From Micavibrio_A sp040381535 (GTDB lineage Bacteria; Pseudomonadota; Alphaproteobacteria; Micavibrionales; Micavibrionaceae), in the NCBI GenBank assembly GCA_040381535.1, contig JBEIHF010000009.1:1-64000 (forward strand): 64,000 bases of DNA. The letters are read 5' to 3'. Below, one piece after another: positions 60,091 through 64,000 of the stretch. The translations under genes and the position numbers were made by a program. The notes below the pieces were generated by a model. It made no database searches, was not told the origin of the DNA, and saw only the letters and a list, made by a program, of their open reading frames with translations. The number at the start of each line of letters is the position of its first letter. Positions within the stretch are counted from its first letter, which is position 1.

Positions 60091-60960
60091 TTACATGATG
60101 ATTAATTGCTGTGACTGTATAGTCTGAACAGGTTTTGGTTCTTTGGATGAATTTAATATCTGTTGCAAGAAGCAATGGTTTTCTACGATGCCCAGATCAT
60201 CGAGCAAGCAAGAAAAACCTAGATAGAATTTCCATGCCGGCACCTGTTTCAAATCGCGTTCGATGCGCGCAATATCATTTTCGTCGCGGGAAAATTGCAA
60301 TACCCATTCGCGAATATGCGTGAGCATGGCTTCGGGGTGATAGCCAAGCAGAACCGCTTTGCCGTTTGCGCCCACAGGCACGCCGATCCCCATGGTGATA
60401 GGCTGGTCGGTTGACGGGGTCTTAAGTGTCACCAGTCTTTGCGCGTTGTGGGTGGAATGAGATAAATCGAAATGAGGGCCACCCCAATAAAGCGCGGGGA
60501 AATCAATGCCGTATTTTTCGTGATGAAACATGGCGACCTGCGCGGAATTGCTAAGGCCCGTATACAGAGCAGGCGCGATAGGCAATGAACCGCGCGCCAC
60601 ACCATTAAAGAATCCAAATCCGTCACTGGTTTTATGGACGTCCTTCCCCAGAAAATCGATCTGGGATGCGCCTGCATAAGCGCCTTTACAGATTCCGAGA
60701 TAGGCTTTATGGGAGGCGAAATCACGGATGGCTTCACGGCCGTACAAAGTAAGTTTTTCTTTAAGCAAAGTAAATTCACCGCCACCAAAAACCAGAAGAC
60801 TCCCGTCTTTTTGCCATGGCGCATTCGGTGTGTTCAGATCCTGTTGACCCAATGTTTTAATGGGGATTCCGTGCTGATACAGCGCCATCGAAAACATAAA
60901 CCGCAGAATTTTGGCGTTCATCTGCGATGCGCCATAGCCATTGTAAATATAGACCGTCAT
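60091..60960 (-). CDS. BPL_N domain protein, larger copy
   Basis: A 289-residue protein with a class-I glutamine-amidotransferase-like fold as found in the N-terminal domain of biotin-protein ligases: strand MTVYIYNGYGA, LLVFGGGEFTLLKEKL, nucleophile elbow YLGICKGAYAGAS with Cys at about 96, then LYWGGPHFDLSH and VLLGYHPEAM carrying histidines. The last 60 residues are an extra helical part. It begins one base after its paralogue's stop. Function not known; no biotin ligase domain follows. Confidence 0.72.
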   Translation of the reverse strand: MTVYIYNGYGASQMNAKILRFMFSMALYQHGIPIKTLGQQDLNTPNAPWQKDGSLLVFGGGEFTLLKEKLTLYGREAIRDFASHKAYLGICKGAYAGASQIDFLGKDVHKTSDGFGFFNGVARGSLPIAPALYTGLSNSAQVAMFHHEKYGIDFPALYWGGPHFDLSHSTHNAQRLVTLKTPSTDQPITMGIGVPVGANGKAVLLGYHPEAMLTHIREWVLQFSRDENDIARIERDLKQVPAWKFYLGFSCLLDDLGIVENHCFLQQILNSSKEPKPVQTIQSQQLIIM

Positions 60961-60961
60961 T

Positions 60962-61669
60962 TTATTCTTTCACGCTAAGGAGAAATTTTTTCCAGTTGAA
61001 GGGTGGAGCGTAACGGAGTTTGTCTGCAAGTTCCAAAGCTATTTGTTTTTCGGAATCGTCATTCGGAGGGTAGTTTTTCAGGTTTTTTGCGGTTACCTCG
61101 AAATGCACGCCGCTCAATATTGCCGCACCTTTACCGACCTTCTGGCGCACGATGGCAGGCAGGTTCAGGCCATCGTAATGCCCAATGGTATCCGCGCCGC
61201 TTTGAAAATATGGCCCCCCGAAATATAAGACGGGAATGCCATTTACTTTTGTTATCGCCGTGCTCGATAAATGATTGTTATACGGTGCGGCGAGGCCAGG
61301 GATAGAGCCGATCGCGGTGCCTTGTATAAAAGCAAGTTCTCGCGGTTGGCAAATTTCATCTTCCCGGCCTTTGTGAAACTCGATGGTAGAAGAGCCGTAA
61401 TAAGCGCCCCCGCAAATGCCCAGATATATGCCGCCCTTTTCGACAAAGGCGCGGATATTGGCATTGCCAATACCGTTCAATTTGCGGCAATACGGAAGGT
61501 CTGGGCCACCCGGCATGACAAAAACATCCGCGCTTTGGAATATATCGTTTTGCTGAACAGTTTTAGCGTCCGCAAGCGTGACATGGTCGTTTTGAAAAAA
61601 TTCCTGCAGGCAGACCAGGCCGAAGTCCCAGACCCCTTCATCTTGATATATGACAATATTTTGCGCCAT
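60962..61669 (-). CDS. BPL_N domain protein, smaller copy
   Basis: A 235-residue paralogue: NIVIYQDEGVWDFGLVCLQEFF, VFVMPGGPDLPYCRKLN, elbow YLGICGGAYYGSS, VLYFGGPYFQSGA and AILSGVHFEV. The order of motifs matches the larger copy and BPL_N. First gene of a two-gene operon inserted between dnaA and dnaN on the opposite strand. Both carry an intact Cys and His arrangement, so they may be hydrolases or amidotransferases; the substrate is unknown. Confidence 0.74.
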   Translation of the reverse strand: MAQNIVIYQDEGVWDFGLVCLQEFFQNDHVTLADAKTVQQNDIFQSADVFVMPGGPDLPYCRKLNGIGNANIRAFVEKGGIYLGICGGAYYGSSTIEFHKGREDEICQPRELAFIQGTAIGSIPGLAAPYNNHLSSTAITKVNGIPVLYFGGPYFQSGADTIGHYDGLNLPAIVRQKVGKGAAILSGVHFEVTAKNLKNYPPNDDSEKQIALELADKLRYAPPFNWKKFLLSVKE

Positions 61670-61759
61670 GGCAGGGGGACATTACGAGATAGGAAAACGC
61701 ATGTCCAGAGAGGGGTAAAAATGCCCTGTAGAACATGGTAAAAACCCCTTGAAAACCGC

Positions 61760-61787
61760 TTGGCAGGGCCGTTTGCCGTGCTATAGT
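61760..61787 (+). promoter_or_regulatory. Sigma70 promoter of dnaN
   Basis: TTGGCA (61760-61765) and TATAGT (61782-61787) with a 16-base spacer, 60 bases before the dnaN start. An independent dnaN promoter fits its separation from dnaA. Confidence 0.72.
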
Positions 61788-61847
61788 CGAATCACTCACA
61801 CAAATACGATATGTAATTGCTGAACGCCCCTTGGGAAGGTTATTTTT

Positions 61848-62963
61848 ATGAAGATCACGATTGACCGCGCCGCGCTGATGAGAGCCCTGAACCATGTTCA
61901 GAGCGCCGTAGAACGCAGAACGACTATTCCGATCCTTTCCAATGTGCTCCTGAAGGCCGAAGATGGCGTGCTTAACCTCGCCACAACAGACATGGATCTG
62001 GAGATCAACGAAGCCGTCGCCGCGAATGTGGACAAGGCAGGATCGACCACCGCACCCGCATCGACGCTTTTCGACATCGTGAAAAAACTTCCCGAAGACG
62101 CCGCCGTTGTTCTGGAACTCGATCCTTCGGGCAACCAGATGACCGTCAAAGCCGGCCGCTCGAATTTTCGCCTCGCTTGTCTTCCTGTCGCGGACTTTCC
62201 CGAAATCGGCCAAGGCAAATTGCCTGCAACCTTTTCTATCCCCGCAAACGAATTGCGTAACCTGATCGACCGCACGAAATTCGCGATGTCGACGGAAGAA
62301 ACGCGTTACTATCTGAACGGGATTTATCTGCACGCTGCCGACAATGATGGCGTAGATGTATTGCGCGCCGTTGCAACCGACGGTCACCGCCTTGCACGCT
62401 TTGAAATGCCACTACCCGAAGGCGCGGCTGGTATGCCTGGAATTATCATTCCCCGCAAAACGGTGGGTGAGTTACGTAAGCTGGTGGAAGAAGCAGGCGA
62501 TTCCATTCAAGTCTCACTTTCGGAGACGAAAATCCGTTTCACGTTCGACCACATCGTTCTGACGAGCAAACTCATTGACGGCACTTTCCCTGATTACCAG
62601 CGCGTTATCCCGAAAGGTAACGACAAGATTGTGGAAGTAAACCCCAAGGCTTTCTCCCGCGCCATCGACCGCGTATCGACGATCTCCGACGGTAAATCCC
62701 GCGCCGTGAAAATCTCGCTGAACGGCAAGACGATGACATTGTCTGCGAACTCGCCCGAGGCGGGTTCCGCCACCGAAGATCTCGAAATCAACGGTAATGA
62801 CAACATGGAAATCGGCTTTAACGCCCGTTATCTTTTGGACATCACACAGCAGATCGAAGGCGATGGATGCCGTCTGACGCTAGCGGATTCTGCTTCTCCG
62901 ACCATCATTCAGGATGCGGGCGATGCTTCCGCGCTCTATGTTCTTATGCCGCTGCGTGTGTAA
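61848..62963 (+). CDS. dnaN: DNA polymerase III sliding clamp (beta)
   Basis: A 371-residue clamp of three similar domains: MKITIDRAALMRALNHVQSAVERRTTIPILSNVLL (first), FAMSTEETRYYLNGIYLH (second) and FSRAIDRVSTISDGKSRAVK (third), ending in YVLMPLRV near the cleft. It tethers Pol III to DNA; DnaX, encoded at 5179, loads it. A terminator follows and recF starts 65 bases downstream. Confidence 0.97.
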   Translation: MKITIDRAALMRALNHVQSAVERRTTIPILSNVLLKAEDGVLNLATTDMDLEINEAVAANVDKAGSTTAPASTLFDIVKKLPEDAAVVLELDPSGNQMTVKAGRSNFRLACLPVADFPEIGQGKLPATFSIPANELRNLIDRTKFAMSTEETRYYLNGIYLHAADNDGVDVLRAVATDGHRLARFEMPLPEGAAGMPGIIIPRKTVGELRKLVEEAGDSIQVSLSETKIRFTFDHIVLTSKLIDGTFPDYQRVIPKGNDKIVEVNPKAFSRAIDRVSTISDGKSRAVKISLNGKTMTLSANSPEAGSATEDLEINGNDNMEIGFNARYLLDITQQIEGDGCRLTLADSASPTIIQDAGDASALYVLMPLRV

Positions 62964-62987
62964 TAAACCCCGTGAACTAATTCATAT

Positions 62988-63007
62988 AAGGGGGCGTTGG
63001 CCCCCTT
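62988..63007 (+). terminator. Intrinsic terminator or attenuator after dnaN
   Basis: AAGGGGGC and GCCCCCTT pair around GTTG, followed by ATTCTTT. It lies 20 bases before the recF start, so it may only reduce transcription into recF. Confidence 0.72.
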
Positions 63008-63027
63008 ATTCTTTGGTAAGATAGAGT

Positions 63028-64000
63028 ATGTCCTTTGTTCAAACACTACAGCTCCACAATTTCCGCAGCTATGACACCGCGCGGATGGAAGAATTGCATT
63101 CGGGGCTGATCGTGCTCTGTGGCCCCAACGGTGCGGGCAAAACCAATGTGTTGGAGGCCGTGTCGTTATTGACCCCGGGGCGCGGATTACGTTCTGCTGC
63201 GAATGAGGAAATCCAAAAGAAGGACGCCTCAACAGCATGGGCAATTGCATCGAACGTTGAAACGGGCGGCGCATCCGTGCAGATTGGCACAGGCCTTGAT
63301 GCTTCTGCCAATAAGCGTGCGGTCCGCATCAACGGCGTTCCCGTGAAAACTCAGATGGCGTTATCCGATTATATGTCCTGTGTTTGGCTTACGCCGCAGA
63401 TGGATAGATTGTTTCTGGATACGGCGGGCGGGCGCAGACGTTTTTTCGACAAGCTCATTTTTGCCTTCGATTCCGGCCATGCAGGGCGGGTGACGCGCTA
63501 CGAAAATGCCATGGCGCAAAGATCAAAATTGCTTCGCGAAGAAAAGAACGACGATGTCTGGCTGAAATCTTTGGAATCACAAATGGCGGAAACTGGTATC
63601 GCCATCGCCGCCGCTAGGCTGGATTTTGTTGTCCGTTTACAGCGCGCTTGTGATATGGCCCCGCAAAACGAGGAAAACTTCTTTCCACGCGCCCATCTGG
63701 CATTATCGGGAACAGTCGAGGAATTGCTTGCCCGCACGCCCGCACTGGAGGTGGAGGAGATGTTTGCTTATCAGCTACGCCAATCCCGCGCCAAGGACGC
63801 TGAAACCGGAGGCGCCGCAACGGGCCCGCACAAAGGCGATTTGCTCGTGCGTTTTGCCGCCAAGGACATGGCTGCGGATCAATGTTCCACGGGCGAACAA
63901 AAAGCGCTTCTGATCGGTATTATCCTTGCCCACGCGCGTCTGATGCGCTCTGAGCGCGGAATGCCGCCCGTTTTGCTTCTGGACGAGGTTGCCGCGCATC
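63028..64000 (+). CDS. recF: Recombination mediator RecF, partial
   Basis: At least 324 residues; the frame is still open at the window edge. From ATG 63028: FVQTLQLHNFRSY, Walker A CGPNGAGKTN (32-39), LTPGRGLR, WLTPQMDRLFLD, RRRFFDKLIFAFD, then GPHKGDLLV, the ABC signature STGEQKALLIG and Walker B VLLLDEVAAH. RecF loads RecA at gapped DNA. The dnaN-recF order is standard. Confidence 0.96.
   Translation, partial: MSFVQTLQLHNFRSYDTARMEELHSGLIVLCGPNGAGKTNVLEAVSLLTPGRGLRSAANEEIQKKDASTAWAIASNVETGGASVQIGTGLDASANKRAVRINGVPVKTQMALSDYMSCVWLTPQMDRLFLDTAGGRRRFFDKLIFAFDSGHAGRVTRYENAMAQRSKLLREEKNDDVWLKSLESQMAETGIAIAAARLDFVVRLQRACDMAPQNEENFFPRAHLALSGTVEELLARTPALEVEEMFAYQLRQSRAKDAETGGAATGPHKGDLLVRFAAKDMAADQCSTGEQKALLIGIILAHARLMRSERGMPPVLLLDEVAAH

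Noticed and set aside
1..64000. CRISPR array, transposase, integrase or rRNA operon
   Set aside because: No regularly spaced repeats, recombinase motifs or rRNA sequence were seen on either strand.

Overview
The window looks like a chromosomal segment from an alphaproteobacterium with roughly 50% GC. The pointers are an Usg-family gene, an RNase E whose S1 domain is interrupted by a long acidic/RG insert, a COX15-type heme A synthase, a CIRCE-controlled groESL operon, and the linked set mutM, rpsT, dnaA, dnaN, recF at the right end. Genus is not determined; a Micavibrio- or Rhodospirillales-like lineage is a guess from general resemblance.

Layout. (1) 1-4821 is accessory: small stress-type genes (YdcH-like, amphi-Trp, a degenerate zf-TFIIB protein), a TerC/Alx membrane protein, an HtpX fragment, an outer-membrane-type protein, then a 1.55-kb unit bounded by a copy of the 3' end of tRNA-Thr and the intact tRNA-Thr. 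That unit holds an XRE regulator diverging from an unknown gene. (2) 4912-9643: SRP RNA, dnaX, ybaB, xth, an MFS carrier and a GNAT. (3) 10124-21840: a DEAD-box helicase, VOC and HAD proteins, BipA, an MFS symporter, chorismate mutase, RsmB, Rpe, a heparinase-like protein and a GNAT. (4) 21891-26850: ung, a MacAB/LolCDE-like ABC export operon with an esterase, and an interrupted gene. (5) 27003-38691: radA, cvpA, purF, a Doc/AbrB toxin-antitoxin pair, an SDR, an EamA carrier, a frameshifted der, bamB, a YfgM-like protein and icd. (6) 38695-50786: cell-wall enzymes (L,D-transpeptidase, AmiC-like amidase), rne with a long structured leader, a probable structured RNA after rne, a glycosyltransferase, COX15, and a ferredoxin reductase/ferredoxin pair. 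(7) 50788-55875: usg, groESL, and a second XRE regulator/unknown-gene pair that is paralogous to the first. (8) 55877-64000: mutM, a decayed pilin-like gene, rpsT, dnaA, two BPL_N-type genes placed between dnaA and dnaN, dnaN and the start of recF.

Most genes are housekeeping: replication and repair (dnaX, ybaB, xth, ung, radA, mutM, dnaA, dnaN, recF), translation and RNA (SRP RNA, bipA, rsmB, rne, der, rpsT), envelope (bamB, amidase, L,D-transpeptidase, ABC export) and central metabolism (rpe, purF, icd, chorismate mutase). The items most worth following up are the two XRE/unknown-gene pairs with a shared 11-bp upstream motif (one bounded by tRNA att-like repeats), the der frameshift, the BPL_N pair splitting dnaA-dnaN, the structured rne leader and the untranslated terminated unit after rne. 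No CRISPR array, rRNA gene, transposase or integrase was seen.
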